Origin: Labilithrix sp.
GTDB taxonomy: Bacteria > Myxococcota > Polyangia > Polyangiales > Polyangiaceae
NCBI GenBank assembly: GCA_028287035.1
Contig: JAQBQL010000038.1
Span: forward strand, 1-64,000
Direction: 5' to 3'
DNA length: 64,000 bases
In this document: positions 53,480 to 62,980 of the stretch, piece by piece
Position numbering within the stretch: position 1 is the stretch's first letter
Layout of the letters: each line of letters begins with the position of its first letter
Made by a program: the position numbers and the translations under genes
Notes under the pieces: model-generated
The model's input: the letters and a program-made list of their open reading frames with translations, nothing else
Database searches by the model: none
What the model was told of the DNA's origin: nothing

Positions 53480-54144
53480 TCACGCCTTCGTGACGAGGTG
53501 GTGCGCGGTCCGCGGCGCGCGCTCCGGATGCTTCCGGAGCTCCTCCTGCAGGCGGAGCACGTCGCTCGGCTCGTCGACGTCGTAGGACACCGGCAGCTCG
53601 AGGACCGGCACGCCGAGCTCGCGGCAACGGAGGCGTAGCACCGCGAGCACGGCGGGCGTTCCCCACGGGACGTCCGCGGTCAGGCGCGGCAGCACGCGCG
53701 GCATGCCGAGCGCGTACAGGCCTCCGTCCTCGGTCGGACCGAGGAGGACCGCGCCGGTCGCCTCCGCCTCGCGGAGCGCGGCGTCGAGCGGCTCGGTGGG
53801 CGCCGACGGCGCGTCTCCTGCGGCGATCAGCACGTACGACGCGCCCTCGAACAGCGCCCGTGCCGCGTGCTCGAGGCGGGCGCCGCGGTCGTCACCGGCC
53901 TGGGCGAGCACCTCCCACGGCCGGTGCACGTGCCGCGTGAGCGTCTCGCGCGCCGCCTCACCTCCGCCCTGCTCGTCGAGGAGCACCACGTAGCGACCGG
54001 CCTCGATCATCTGGAGCCCGTCGAGGGTGTCGCGCAGCATCGCGGCGTAGAGGCCGGTCGCCCACTCGGCGACGTGAGCCGCGGCGAGGCGCGGCTTGCA
54101 CCGGCCCGGAGCGGGCGGCTGCGCGAGCACCCCGAGCGCCAGGG

Positions 54145-54148
<4 letters not shown>
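53480..54148 (-). CDS. DUF2064/TIGR04282-family glycosyltransferase-like protein
   Basis: Cytoplasmic protein of 222 residues with the nucleotide-diphospho-sugar transferase-like fold. GVLAQPPAPGRCKPRL at the N-terminus, YVLIAAGDAPSAPTEPLDAAL, GAVLLGPTEDGGLYALGM and VPWGTPAVLAVL follow the DUF2064 pattern; the usual xSDxP is ..GDAP here. Some members are annotated for arsenosugar synthesis, but that function is not supported by neighbours. Its ATG overlaps the stop of the DUF362 gene (ATGA), so the pair is coupled. The long frame upstream of 54148 is a shadow. Confidence 0.82.
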
Positions 54149-55647
<1,499 letters not shown>

Positions 55648-55653
55648 GGCCGA

Positions 55654-55659
55654 AGGATA
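55654..55659 (-). promoter_or_regulatory. -10-like box TATCCT for the DUF362-DUF2064 pair, leaderless-type spacing
   Basis: Six nt before the ATG at 55647 on the minus strand. Confidence 0.5.
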
Positions 55660-55768
55660 GCCGGAAAGGAGACGCGTTCGAGATGAGCGCGCGAAAGGTG
55701 GGTCGCTAGAACACCTGCGCCCCGCGGCAAGGCCCCCCACCAGGTCTGGCAACGCCCGGCACCAGCCC

Positions 55769-56914
55769 ATGCAACCCCGCCGGATCCTTGCTGCTTTCGC
55801 CCTGGCGACCGCGGCCTGTGGCGGCGGGACGATCGGGTGTGCAGCGGAAGCGGGCGGCGCGGAGGCGGGCGAAGAGCACCTCGGTCGCCAGGCGAGCGCC
55901 ATCCAGGACGGCGCGCTCGACACGAGCTCGTCGCACAACTTCGCGGTCGGCGTGGCCAACACGCTGGGCGGCCTCTGCAGCGGGACGCTCATCGCGCCGA
56001 ACCTGGTCCTCACCGCACGTCACTGCGTCGTGCCGCCGGTCGCCACCGACGTGGTCACGTGCGCCGACACCTTTGCGCCGAGCGTCGAGCCGACGTCCCT
56101 GTTCGTCACGACCGAGCCGAACCTGATCAAGGCGAAGCACTACTACGCGGCCACCGCGGTGGTCACGCCGACCAGCACCTCGTTCTGCGGCAACGACATT
56201 GCCCTCGTCATCCTGCGCGACAACGTCCCCGCGTCGGAGGCGGAGCCGGCGACGCCGGTCGTCGCGTTCGGGATCGGCGACGCCCGTCTCAGCAGCAGCA
56301 TCACCGCGATGGGCTACGGCATCACGACGCCGTCGGCGAAGGACTCGGGCAGCCGGCGCATCCGCGAGAACATCCCGCTCCTCTGCATCCCCGGGAGCAA
56401 GAGCCTCGACTGCACCGGAAGCAACGCCAAGCTGAACGACGCTCCGTCCGAGTTCCTCACCGAGGGCTACGTCTGCTCCGGCGACTCCGGCAGCGGCGCG
56501 TTCGACCAGCGCAGCTTCGAGCAGGGAGCGCCGTACGTGCTCGGCACGCTCTCGCGCGGGCCGCAGAGCGCCGATCGCTGCCTCGCCGCCGTGTACTCGC
56601 GGACCGACGCCCACGCGCCGCTCATCATCGACGCCGCGCTCCGGGCCGCCGAGCAGGGCGGCTACGCGGCTCCGGCCTGGACGGTGCGGACCGCCGCGGA
56701 GCCGGGTGATGGGCTCACCTGCGATCGCGAGACCTGCACCGTCGTCGACCCGGACGAGGCGGCGCGCGCGTCGGCCCAGGCCGGGTGCGCGGTGCAGGGC
56801 CCCGGGTTGTCCCGGCGAGCCCGCGGCGCGTCGGCCTTCGCGCTGCTCGCCCTCTCGGTGGTCGCCGCGACGCGCCGTCGCTCGCGCCGTCAGCCCACCG
56901 CCCCGTCGCGGTAG
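55769..56914 (+). CDS. secreted trypsin-like serine protease with MYXO-CTERM-like tail
   Basis: Chymotrypsin-fold protease of 381 residues. The signal peptide ends LATAACGGG or IGCAAEA. ASAIQDGALDTSSSHNFAVGV resembles the activation-site region. The triad is H85 in LTARHCV, D143 in GNDIALV and S240 in CSGDSGSGAF, with disulfide Cys around each. The C-terminus (SAQAGCAVQG, helix ASAFALLALSVVAA, TRRRSRR) has the MYXO-CTERM layout, so the protease is probably sorted to the cell surface. The last 25 bp overlap the convergent SpoU methyltransferase gene. The 121-bp spacer upstream shows no clear promoter. Confidence 0.9.
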   Translation: MQPRRILAAFALATAACGGGTIGCAAEAGGAEAGEEHLGRQASAIQDGALDTSSSHNFAVGVANTLGGLCSGTLIAPNLVLTARHCVVPPVATDVVTCADTFAPSVEPTSLFVTTEPNLIKAKHYYAATAVVTPTSTSFCGNDIALVILRDNVPASEAEPATPVVAFGIGDARLSSSITAMGYGITTPSAKDSGSRRIRENIPLLCIPGSKSLDCTGSNAKLNDAPSEFLTEGYVCSGDSGSGAFDQRSFEQGAPYVLGTLSRGPQSADRCLAAVYSRTDAHAPLIIDAALRAAEQGGYAAPAWTVRTAAEPGDGLTCDRETCTVVDPDEAARASAQAGCAVQGPGLSRRARGASAFALLALSVVAATRRRSRRQPTAPSR

Positions 56915-57411
56915 CGGCGGCGCGCCCACTCGTTCATCACGATGCCGGCGGCGATCGCCAGCGGTAGCGAGTTGTTGACGCCGTAGATGGGGATGCCCAG
57001 CACCGCGTCGGCGCGCGCCACGAGGCCAGGCGGGATGCCGGACCGCTCGCTGCCGAAGAGGAGCACGACGCCGGGGGGAAAGGTGGTCACCGCGTTCACG
57101 CTGAGCGTCGCGTGCTCCTTCTCGAAGGCCCACAGCGGCCGGCCCGCGACGTGGGCGAGGAACGCCTCGTCGTCGGCGACGCGCACGACCGACTCGTACT
57201 TCTCCATGCCCATCGAGGCCTTCTCGTAGAACGGAGCCTGGCCGATCACGACGATCTCGCGGGCGAGGAAGCTGTGCGCCACGCGGATGATCGCGCCCAC
57301 CGCAAAGGCGTTGTCGGCGGCGTGCAGCGCGATCGCGAAGTCGTTCCGGAGCGGGGCGAGCAACGCTCGCACCTCCTCCGCGCTCGCGTCGAGCGGCGGA
57401 AACAGGGCCAT
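56890..57411 (-). CDS. SpoU/TrmH-family RNA 2'-O-methyltransferase
   Basis: SPOUT-fold methyltransferase of 173 residues. Motif 1 is FAVGAIIRVAHSF with the catalytic Arg, motif 2 VLLFGSERSGIP, and motif 3 IPIYGVNNSLPLAIAAGIVMNEWARRR, which forms the knot that binds S-adenosylmethionine. It is short for the family and lacks an extra RNA-binding domain, like TrmL-type tRNA methyltransferases; the target nucleotide is not evident. TAAGAT lies 7 nt before the ATG. The start is 17 bp from the divergent lipoprotein start, and its 3' end overlaps the protease gene by 25 bp. Confidence 0.9.
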   Translation of the reverse strand: MALFPPLDASAEEVRALLAPLRNDFAIALHAADNAFAVGAIIRVAHSFLAREIVVIGQAPFYEKASMGMEKYESVVRVADDEAFLAHVAGRPLWAFEKEHATLSVNAVTTFPPGVVLLFGSERSGIPPGLVARADAVLGIPIYGVNNSLPLAIAAGIVMNEWARRRYRDGAVG

Positions 57412-57428
57412 GTGATAGATCTTAGCTC
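57412..57428. promoter_or_regulatory. 17-bp divergent promoter with overlapping -10 boxes
   Basis: On the minus strand TAAGAT (57424-57419) is 7 nt before the methyltransferase ATG. On the plus strand TAGATC (57416-57421, a weaker match) is 7 nt before the GTG at 57429. The boxes overlap across AGATCT, so the two promoters cannot be bound at once, and any -35 lies inside the opposite gene. Confidence 0.5.
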
Positions 57429-58709
57429 GTGCGGCGCCTCCTCTGCGTTCTCGGGCTCTGCGCGGCCTTCGCGGGCTGCGGTATCGATGCGGTCGCGACG
57501 AGGACGTTCGCGACCACGGGCGGCGAGGACGGCGGCGTCGAGGCGAGCCTGCCCGACGGGAGCGCGGGTCGCGACGCGGGGGCCGAGGACGCCGCCGCCG
57601 ACGTGGAGGTCGAGGCCGGTCAGCCGGACGCCGGCGTCGCGTTCGACCCGAGCCACATCGGGCCGACCGCCTACTCGCTGACCGCGCCCAGCGTCACCGT
57701 GGGTGCGCCGATGACCATCGACACCACGCTCACCCGGATCGGCCCCACCGGCGGCGCCCTCGCGAGCGACCCGAATCTCCGGGCGACCAGCGATGGCTAC
57801 GTGGTGTGGTCGGTGAACGCGCTCGACGTGATGGCGCGCATCGACGTCGTCGGCACGCGGCCGCTCGTCATCGTCGCCCGATCGAACGTCACCTTCCACG
57901 GCGGCGGCATCCTCGAGGCGGGCGCAACGGGCACCGCGCCCGGTCCCGGCGGCGCCGCAGCGGGCGCCGGCGCCCACAAGGGCGGCAACGGCTCGAAGGC
58001 CATTGCCGACGCGTCGGGGGGCGGCGGCGCCGGCAACGGCACCGCCGGGGAGCCGGGCGGGAAGAAGGACGCGCAGACCGGCGGCGTGCCCGGAGCCCTC
58101 GACACCGCGACCGCCCTCGTCGGCGGGTCGGGCGGCGGGCACGGCGGCGGCTACGTTCCGGGCGTCTGCGCCGGCCTCGGCCGCGGCGGCAACGGCGGCG
58201 GTGCCATCCAGATCTCGGCCATCGGCACCATCGCGCTCCTCGCGGGCGCGGGCATCGACGTGTCGGGCCTCGGCGGATCGGGCGGGTGCCGCCTGAGCAG
58301 CGGGACGCTCAGCGGCGGCGGGGGCGGCGGCGCCGGCGGCCTCGCCTTCTTCGAGTCCGTCGCCGGCATCACGCTCGCGTCGGGCTCGGTCGTCCTCGCG
58401 TCCGGCGGCGGCGGTGGCGAGGGCGGCGGCGAGAACGGTGACGGCGCCAGCGGCGGCACGGCCCTCATCGCCGACCTCGATGACCTGAACGCGCCCCAGG
58501 GCGGCAGCGGGACCGCGGACAGCGGCAACGGCGGCGACGGCGGCTACGGCAGCGCCGCCCCCGCGCAAGGCTCCGAGGGCGCGAAGACGACCGCCAGCGG
58601 CGGCGGCGGCGGCTCGGTCGGCCGGGTGTTCTTCCGCACCCGGAGCGGGGCCCCGGTCGACGTCTCGGGGACCCTGAGCGCGGTCCGCACCATCGACGCC
58701 ACGTTCTGA
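57429..58709 (+). CDS. glycine-rich lipoprotein
   Basis: Exported lipoprotein of 426 residues starting at GTG 57429. The signal peptide ends LCAAFAGCG (lipobox). An Asp/Ala/Glu linker runs to about residue 75. Residues 80-165 look beta-rich (YSLTAPSVTVG, YVVWSVNALDVMARIDVVGTR, LVIVARSNVTFHGGGILEAG). From about residue 170 the protein is a long glycine-rich region (GGGGAGNGTAGEPGG, GGSGGGHGGGY, GGGGGGAGG) broken by short strands (GAIQISAIGTIALL, SGSVVLASGGG), ending in RVFFRTRSGAPVDVSG. This resembles PE-PGRS-like or beta-helix glycine-rich surface proteins by composition only. No catalytic motif. Confidence 0.75.
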   Translation: MRRLLCVLGLCAAFAGCGIDAVATRTFATTGGEDGGVEASLPDGSAGRDAGAEDAAADVEVEAGQPDAGVAFDPSHIGPTAYSLTAPSVTVGAPMTIDTTLTRIGPTGGALASDPNLRATSDGYVVWSVNALDVMARIDVVGTRPLVIVARSNVTFHGGGILEAGATGTAPGPGGAAAGAGAHKGGNGSKAIADASGGGGAGNGTAGEPGGKKDAQTGGVPGALDTATALVGGSGGGHGGGYVPGVCAGLGRGGNGGGAIQISAIGTIALLAGAGIDVSGLGGSGGCRLSSGTLSGGGGGGAGGLAFFESVAGITLASGSVVLASGGGGGEGGGENGDGASGGTALIADLDDLNAPQGGSGTADSGNGGDGGYGSAAPAQGSEGAKTTASGGGGGSVGRVFFRTRSGAPVDVSGTLSAVRTIDATF

Positions 58710-58738
58710 TATGAACGGCGCCCCATGAGGCGTCTCGC

Positions 58739-59548
58739 GTGACCCCGCTCTCCCCGGTCCATGCCGCCGTCCTCGGCGTCGTCGAGGGCGTCACCGAGTA
58801 CCTGCCGATCTCGTCGACGGGCCATCTCATCCTGGTGAGCCGCCTGCTCGGCCTCGAAGGCGAGGGAGCAGACGCGTTCGCCGTGGTCATCCAGCTCGGC
58901 GCGATCCTCGCGGTGGTCGTCCAGTACCGGAAGCTCCTCCTCGAGCGCAGCATCGGCCTGACGCGTCGCGAGCCGGCGAGCATCAACCTGCTCCTGGCGC
59001 TGGTCCTCGGCTTTGCGCCGACCGCGGTCGCGGGTCTCCTGCTCCGCAAGGCCATCAAGGCGCTGCTCTTCGGCGCCCGTCCCGTGGCGATCGCGCTCGT
59101 CGTCGGCGGCGTCGCGATGATCGTGATCGAGACCATCCGCGGGAAGCGGCGGGACCGCGGGCTCGACGGGCTCGAGCACGTCACCCCGTGGCGAGCGTTC
59201 GTGATCGGCCTCGGACAGTGCGTCTCGATGTGGCCTGGCTCGTCGCGCTCGATGTGCACCATCATGGCCGGGCAGCTCACCGGCCTCTCGACCGCCACCG
59301 CCGCCGAGTTCTCGTTCCTGCTCGGCCTTCCGACGCTCGGCGCCGCGACCCTCTACGAGGGGTACAAGTCGCGCGCCGCGCTCGCCGGGGTCGGCGCGGG
59401 CAACGTGGCCATCGGGCTCGTGGTCTCGTTCGTCGTCGCGTGGGCGGTCATCGCGGGCTTCATCGCGTACCTGAAGCGCCGCGGGCTCGCCCCGTTCGGC
59501 GTGTACCGCATCCTGCTCGGCGTCCTCGTCTTCGTCGTTCTCGCCTGA
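58739..59548 (+). CDS. uppP: undecaprenyl-diphosphate phosphatase
   Basis: Integral membrane phosphatase (BacA/UppP) of 269 residues that recycles the lipid carrier for peptidoglycan and other glycan synthesis. The two catalytic motifs are EGVTEYLPISSTGHL near residue 16 and PGSSRSMCTI near residue 163. About eight hydrophobic helices are visible. In the second motif most homologues have RSG; here RSM. The start is GTG at 58739; an ATG at 58725 is out of frame. TATGAA lies at 58710-58715, giving a short leader. Basal bacitracin tolerance is the usual consequence of the enzyme. Confidence 0.95.
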   Translation: MTPLSPVHAAVLGVVEGVTEYLPISSTGHLILVSRLLGLEGEGADAFAVVIQLGAILAVVVQYRKLLLERSIGLTRREPASINLLLALVLGFAPTAVAGLLLRKAIKALLFGARPVAIALVVGGVAMIVIETIRGKRRDRGLDGLEHVTPWRAFVIGLGQCVSMWPGSSRSMCTIMAGQLTGLSTATAAEFSFLLGLPTLGAATLYEGYKSRAALAGVGAGNVAIGLVVSFVVAWAVIAGFIAYLKRRGLAPFGVYRILLGVLVFVVLA

Positions 59549-59552
59549 GATC

Positions 59553-59607
59553 CGCGCGAAAGGCGCAGGGTCCCGCGCAAGCCTTACGACGTAAGTCTTT
59601 TCGCGCG
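59553..59607 (+). promoter_or_regulatory. nested inverted repeats between uppP and the GIDE-like gene
   Basis: CGCGCGAAA (59553-59561) pairs with TTTCGCGCG (59599-59607), a perfect 9-bp stem. Inside it lies the odd-centred palindrome CTTACG-A-CGTAAG (59583-59595). It could be the uppP terminator, an operator, or an RNA structure in the leader of the next gene. Confidence 0.45.
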
Positions 59608-59675
59608 CCCCCGAGGAAGCTCGCCCACCGCACCCCCGTACATGCGGACGTCCCCCCGCGGAGGTGTTGTTTCCC

Positions 59676-61007
59676 ATGAGCGTTTTCGGTTGGTTCCTGT
59701 CGGTCGTGGGTCTCGTCGGACTGGTCTTCGGCATCCTCCAGATGCGGAAGGGCAAGAAGATGAACGCCGTCCCGTTCCACGCGCCGAGCCACATCGCGCA
59801 GGCCGGCCCGGCGGCGGCGGACGCGAAGGGCCTCGTCTCGACGGAAGGCGCGGTCGGTCAGCAGGGCATCATGACGGCCCCGATGAGCGGACGCCCGTGC
59901 CTGGCGTTCGAGATCACGGTCGAGCGCAAGTGGGAGAAGACCGAGCGCACCGAGAACGGCACGCAGACGAAGAAGGGCTCGAGCACGATCTTCACCGACT
60001 ACAAGGGCGGCATGTTCGCGCTGCAGGACCAGCACGGAACGGTCCTCGTCGACGCCACGGAGAAGCCCGACGCGTCCTTCGAGAAGGTCCACTCGAGCGG
60101 CGTCAACGTCGGCATGCTGGGCATCATCCCGAGCACCCTCCAGTTCGGTAACTTCCAGATGAGCACGCCGCTGCTCGTCACCGCCGAGGGCAGCACCACG
60201 GGCTTCGAGGGCATCGAGAAGATCATCGAGCCGTCCGGCTCGCTCTACGCGCTGGGCGCGCTCGCCATGGGTCCGCAGGGCCCGGTCATGCACACGCCGA
60301 AGGGCATCGGCACCGGCAAGCTGATCCTGTCGAACAAGGGCCGCGCGCACCTCGCGAAGACCACGAAGCGGAACATGACGCTTGGCTACGCGCTCGGCGG
60401 CGTCTTCTTCGTCGGCGGCACCGCGCTCGGCATCTTCGGCCCGGCGCCGGACCCGAGCGCGGCCGGGGCCTCCTGCTCGGCGACGCTCGCCTCCGACACC
60501 CCGACCTGCGACGGCCGCATGTACGAGCGCGACGGCTACGACATGAAGTGGACGGTCCCGACCGCCGGCGAGTACACGCTCACCGTCACCCAGCCGAGCG
60601 TGAAGTATCCGATCGATCCTTCGCTCACCGTGACCGACGCGACGGGCACCGAGCTCGCGCACGACGCGGGCATCGCGAAGGGCGCCGAGGCCAAGATCAC
60701 CCGGCGGTTCGAGCCCGGAACGTACACGGTCAACGTCCGCGACCTCTTCAAGGACAAGGTCAAGGGCGGCTACGGGTTCCACCTCGCGGTGGTCCGCTCC
60801 CCCGACGTGCTGCCCGCCGCGTCGGCGGTCGCGAGCGCGAACCTGACCGGCGCCGACGTGAGCCCCTCCGCCTCGGCAGCGCCTGCCGCGAAGGCCGCGC
60901 CGGGCAACCTGAAGGGCAAGGCGAACGCGGCGCTCGCGGCCAAGCCTGCCGCCTCTGGCGCAGCGAAGGCGGCCGCCAAGCCCGCCGCCTCGGCCGCGAA
61001 GAAGTGA
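59676..61007 (+). CDS. membrane protein: GIDE-like domain plus PPC-like domain
   Basis: Protein of 443 residues. Start 59676 follows GGAGG by 11 nt. A first membrane helix (FGWFLSVVGLVGLVFGIL) precedes a region resembling the GIDE/MULAN-type E3-ligase-associated domain found in many bacterial membrane proteins (GIMTAPMSGRPCLAFEITVE, FALQDQHGTVLVDATEKP). There is no RING finger, so ubiquitin ligation is not implied. A second helix lies at about 234-255 (LGYALGGVFFVGGTALGIFG). Residues 275-372 look like a PPC-type beta domain (MKWTVPTAGEYTLTVTQPS, ITRRFEPGTYTVNVRDLF). The C-terminus is an Ala/Lys/Pro tail (AAKPAASGAAKAAAKPAA) like histone H1 tails. Function unknown; the GIDE match is by pattern. 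Confidence 0.7.
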   Translation: MSVFGWFLSVVGLVGLVFGILQMRKGKKMNAVPFHAPSHIAQAGPAAADAKGLVSTEGAVGQQGIMTAPMSGRPCLAFEITVERKWEKTERTENGTQTKKGSSTIFTDYKGGMFALQDQHGTVLVDATEKPDASFEKVHSSGVNVGMLGIIPSTLQFGNFQMSTPLLVTAEGSTTGFEGIEKIIEPSGSLYALGALAMGPQGPVMHTPKGIGTGKLILSNKGRAHLAKTTKRNMTLGYALGGVFFVGGTALGIFGPAPDPSAAGASCSATLASDTPTCDGRMYERDGYDMKWTVPTAGEYTLTVTQPSVKYPIDPSLTVTDATGTELAHDAGIAKGAEAKITRRFEPGTYTVNVRDLFKDKVKGGYGFHLAVVRSPDVLPAASAVASANLTGADVSPSASAAPAAKAAPGNLKGKANAALAAKPAASGAAKAAAKPAASAAKK

Positions 61008-61035
61008 CCTGACGCCTTCGTGGTAGAAAGTGCCG

Positions 61036-61794
61036 ATGACCGGCCCCCCGCGCCCCGACTCGATCGCTCGAGCCGGGGCGCTGCCGTCGTGGGACCCGGC
61101 GCAGCTCGCGTGCTCCCCGCTCTTCTGGCCGCTCGAGCGCGCCATCGCGCAGCTGCTCGCGGCGGCCGGCGACGACCCGCATCTCCCGGCGCCCGAGACG
61201 ATCGATCGCGCCCTGGGGCCGCTCGCCGGGATGCGCTTCGAGCGGCAGGTGAAGCCGCCGCGACGCCGGAGGGCGCCGCGCGACCCCTCGTCGATGTATG
61301 ATGCACGCATCGCCGCCGGGGTCGTCCCGACGCGTCACGGCTCCTGGCACGATCTCGCGAACGCCCTCGTGTGGGCGACGTTCCCGTCGGCCAAGCGGGC
61401 GCTCCACGCGCGGCAGCACGCGCTCGTGGTGCCGGCTGCGCCCGGGGAGTCAGCCCGCCGGCCCCGCGAGCTCGACACGCTCGCCCTGCTCGACGAGGGA
61501 GGCCTCCTCGTCGTCACCCCCGTGCCGCTCGAGGACGAGCCCGCCCTGGCCGCCGCGGTGGGGGAGGGGAGGGCTACCCCGGTCGTCTTCGGGCACGCCG
61601 TCTACGAGGGCCTCGCGCTCGGGCGGGAGCTCCCGGTCTCGAGCGTGGTATGCTTGCCCGGCTCGGCGGGCCCCACGCTCGCGCTTGCCGACGTCGACCG
61701 CGCCCTCGCGTCGGTGCTCGCCGACCCCGCCCGGCTCCGCGCGCCGGCCGACCTCCTCCGGCTCCGACCGACGCAGCCGCGGAAAATGGGCTGA
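61036..61794 (+). CDS. DUF3025-family protein
   Basis: Cytoplasmic protein of 252 residues. YDARIAAGVVPTRHGSWHDL followed by ANALVWATFPSAKRALHARQH is the conserved core of DUF3025, whose members have no assigned reaction; the WHDLxNALxW-TFP block is unmistakable. The C-terminal half (ELDTLALLDEGGLLVVTP, VVFGHAVYEGLALGR) also follows the family. Start ATG 61036 is chosen over GTG 61030; TAGAAA, a weak -10-like box, lies 6 nt upstream. It is the last gene before the ribosomal protein operon. Confidence 0.82.
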   Translation: MTGPPRPDSIARAGALPSWDPAQLACSPLFWPLERAIAQLLAAAGDDPHLPAPETIDRALGPLAGMRFERQVKPPRRRRAPRDPSSMYDARIAAGVVPTRHGSWHDLANALVWATFPSAKRALHARQHALVVPAAPGESARRPRELDTLALLDEGGLLVVTPVPLEDEPALAAAVGEGRATPVVFGHAVYEGLALGRELPVSSVVCLPGSAGPTLALADVDRALASVLADPARLRAPADLLRLRPTQPRKMG

Positions 61795-61828
61795 ACACCC
61801 GCCGTTGCCGGAGCCCTGAAGGGTTCGC

Positions 61829-61856
61829 TTGACACGAGGGCCTCCGCGACTAGAGT
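61829..61856 (+). promoter_or_regulatory. sigma-70-type promoter of rpsL-rpsG
   Basis: TTGACA at 61829-61834, a 16-nt spacer, TAGAGT at 61851-61856. Initiation near 61863 gives a leader of about 64 nt, unlike the short-leader genes of this window. It is among the best -35/-10 matches here. Confidence 0.7.
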
Positions 61857-61879
61857 GCGCGCCTCCCGAGGCCCCCAGT

Positions 61880-61891
61880 GCGCCCGGGCGC
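61880..61891 (+). promoter_or_regulatory. 12-bp perfect palindrome in the rpsL leader
   Basis: GCGCCCGGGCGC lies in the predicted 5' leader, preceded by GCCTC-CC-GAGGC at 61861-61872. It could be a leader hairpin pair or an S7-type autoregulatory structure; high GC makes chance possible. Confidence 0.3.
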
Positions 61892-61926
61892 TAACCGCCA
61901 ACTGGAAACGAGCAGGACTTCTCTCG

Positions 61927-62325
61927 ATGCCCACAATCAATCAGCTCATCAATCACGGGCGTCTGGCTGCGCGCGTGAAGACCGCGTCGCCGGCTCTCAA
62001 GAGCTGTCCGCAGAAGCGTGGCGTTTGCGTCCGCGTGTACACCACGACCCCGAAGAAGCCGAACTCGGCCCTCCGCAAGGTCTGTCGCGTGCGCCTCACG
62101 AACGGCATGGAAGTGACCTCCTACATCCCCGGCGAGGGGCACAACCTGCAGGAGCACTCGGTCGTCCTCATCCGCGGCGGCCGCGTCAAGGACCTCCCGG
62201 GCGTTCGCTACCACGTGGTTCGCGGTACGCTGGACGCCTCGGGCGCCATCGGCCCGTCGTCCACCAACAAGGCCAACCGCAACCGCAAGCGTTCGAAGTA
62301 CGGCGTCAAGCGCCCGAAGTCCTGA
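61927..62325 (+). CDS. rpsL: 30S ribosomal protein S12
   Basis: Decoding-site ribosomal protein of 132 residues. Start 61927 ([12 protein letters not shown]) is the family start, with AGGA about 10 nt upstream; the longer in-frame start at 61855 lies in the leader. [20 protein letters not shown] contains K43 and [13 protein letters not shown] contains K88, the residues altered in streptomycin-resistant mutants; both are wild type, so S12 predicts sensitivity. RGTLDASGA and [14 protein letters not shown] C-terminal residues are complete ([13 protein letters not shown]). First gene of a two-gene operon with rpsG 17 bp downstream. Confidence 0.99.
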   Translation: MPTINQLINHGRLAARVKTASPALKSCPQKRGVCVRVYTTTPKKPNSALRKVCRVRLTNGMEVTSYIPGEGHNLQEHSVVLIRGGRVKDLPGVRYHVVRGTLDASGAIGPSSTNKANRNRKRSKYGVKRPKS

Positions 62326-62342
62326 TCCGGAGATCCTGAGCT

Positions 62343-62813
62343 ATGCCCCGTCGTCGCGAAGTACCGAAGCGGAACATCATCCCGGACCCCAAGTTCAAGG
62401 ACAAGCTCGTCTCGAAGTTCACGAACACGCTGATGTACGGCGGCGGCAAGGCCGTCGCCGAGGGCATCCTCTACGGCGCGTTCGATCTCATCGTGGAGCG
62501 CGCGAAGGAGGACCCCCTCGAGGTCTTCCGCAAGGCGCTCGACGCGGTGAAGCCGAAGCTCGAGGTCAAGAGCCGCCGCGTCGGCGGTGCGACCTACCAG
62601 GTGCCCGTCGAGGTCCGTCCGGAGCGCCGCGTGGCGCTTGCGATGCGCTGGATCGTCATCAACGCGCGCTCGCGCGGCGAGAAGACGATGCGTGAGCGCC
62701 TCGCCGGTGAGTTCCTCGACGCGTCCCAGGGCCGTGGCAACGCGGTCAAGAAGAAGGACGACACGCACAAGATGGCGGAAGCGAACCGCGCGTTCGCGCA
62801 CTACCGCTGGTGA
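62343..62813 (+). CDS. rpsG: 30S ribosomal protein S7
   Basis: Primary 16S rRNA-binding protein of 156 residues, full length. [59 protein letters not shown] and the C-terminal NRAFAHYRW are all characteristic. GGAG precedes the ATG. In most bacteria fusA and tuf follow; here a hairpin and an acyltransferase gene follow instead, so this str operon is shortened to rpsL-rpsG. Confidence 0.99.
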   Translation: MPRRREVPKRNIIPDPKFKDKLVSKFTNTLMYGGGKAVAEGILYGAFDLIVERAKEDPLEVFRKALDAVKPKLEVKSRRVGGATYQVPVEVRPERRVALAMRWIVINARSRGEKTMRERLAGEFLDASQGRGNAVKKKDDTHKMAEANRAFAHYRW

Positions 62814-62917
62814 TGATTTCTCCGTGGCTCCTCCGGCATGCGCGCACGCGCGGCCGGGGGTGACACGGAACCAGAGTCGAGACCGGGACACTCCTGCAGA
62901 GGGCTCCGAGCTCACCC

Positions 62918-62947
62918 GACGCCCACGGCCTCCGGACCGCGGGCGTC
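62918..62947 (+). terminator. hairpin after rpsL-rpsG, probable terminator
   Basis: GACGCCC/GGGCGTC, a perfect 7-bp outer stem, with an inner CGG/CCG stem, followed by GCCGTTTAA; the T-run is short. It lies 105-134 bases after the rpsG stop. The rest of the 167-bp gap (62814-62980) shows nothing else I can support. Confidence 0.55.
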
Positions 62948-62980
62948 GCCGTTTAACCCGAAGGGTCGCGCGCTTCGAGC

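Noticed and set aside
56890..56914. 25-bp overlap of the protease and methyltransferase 3' ends as a sign of a frameshift or wrong stop
   Set aside because: Both C-termini match their families (RRR tail of MYXO-CTERM; ARRRYRDG after SPOUT motif 3), so it is a simple convergent overlap.
59676..61007. E3 ubiquitin ligase activity for the GIDE-like protein
   Set aside because: No RING-type Cys/His cluster is present; only the associated membrane-domain pattern is seen.
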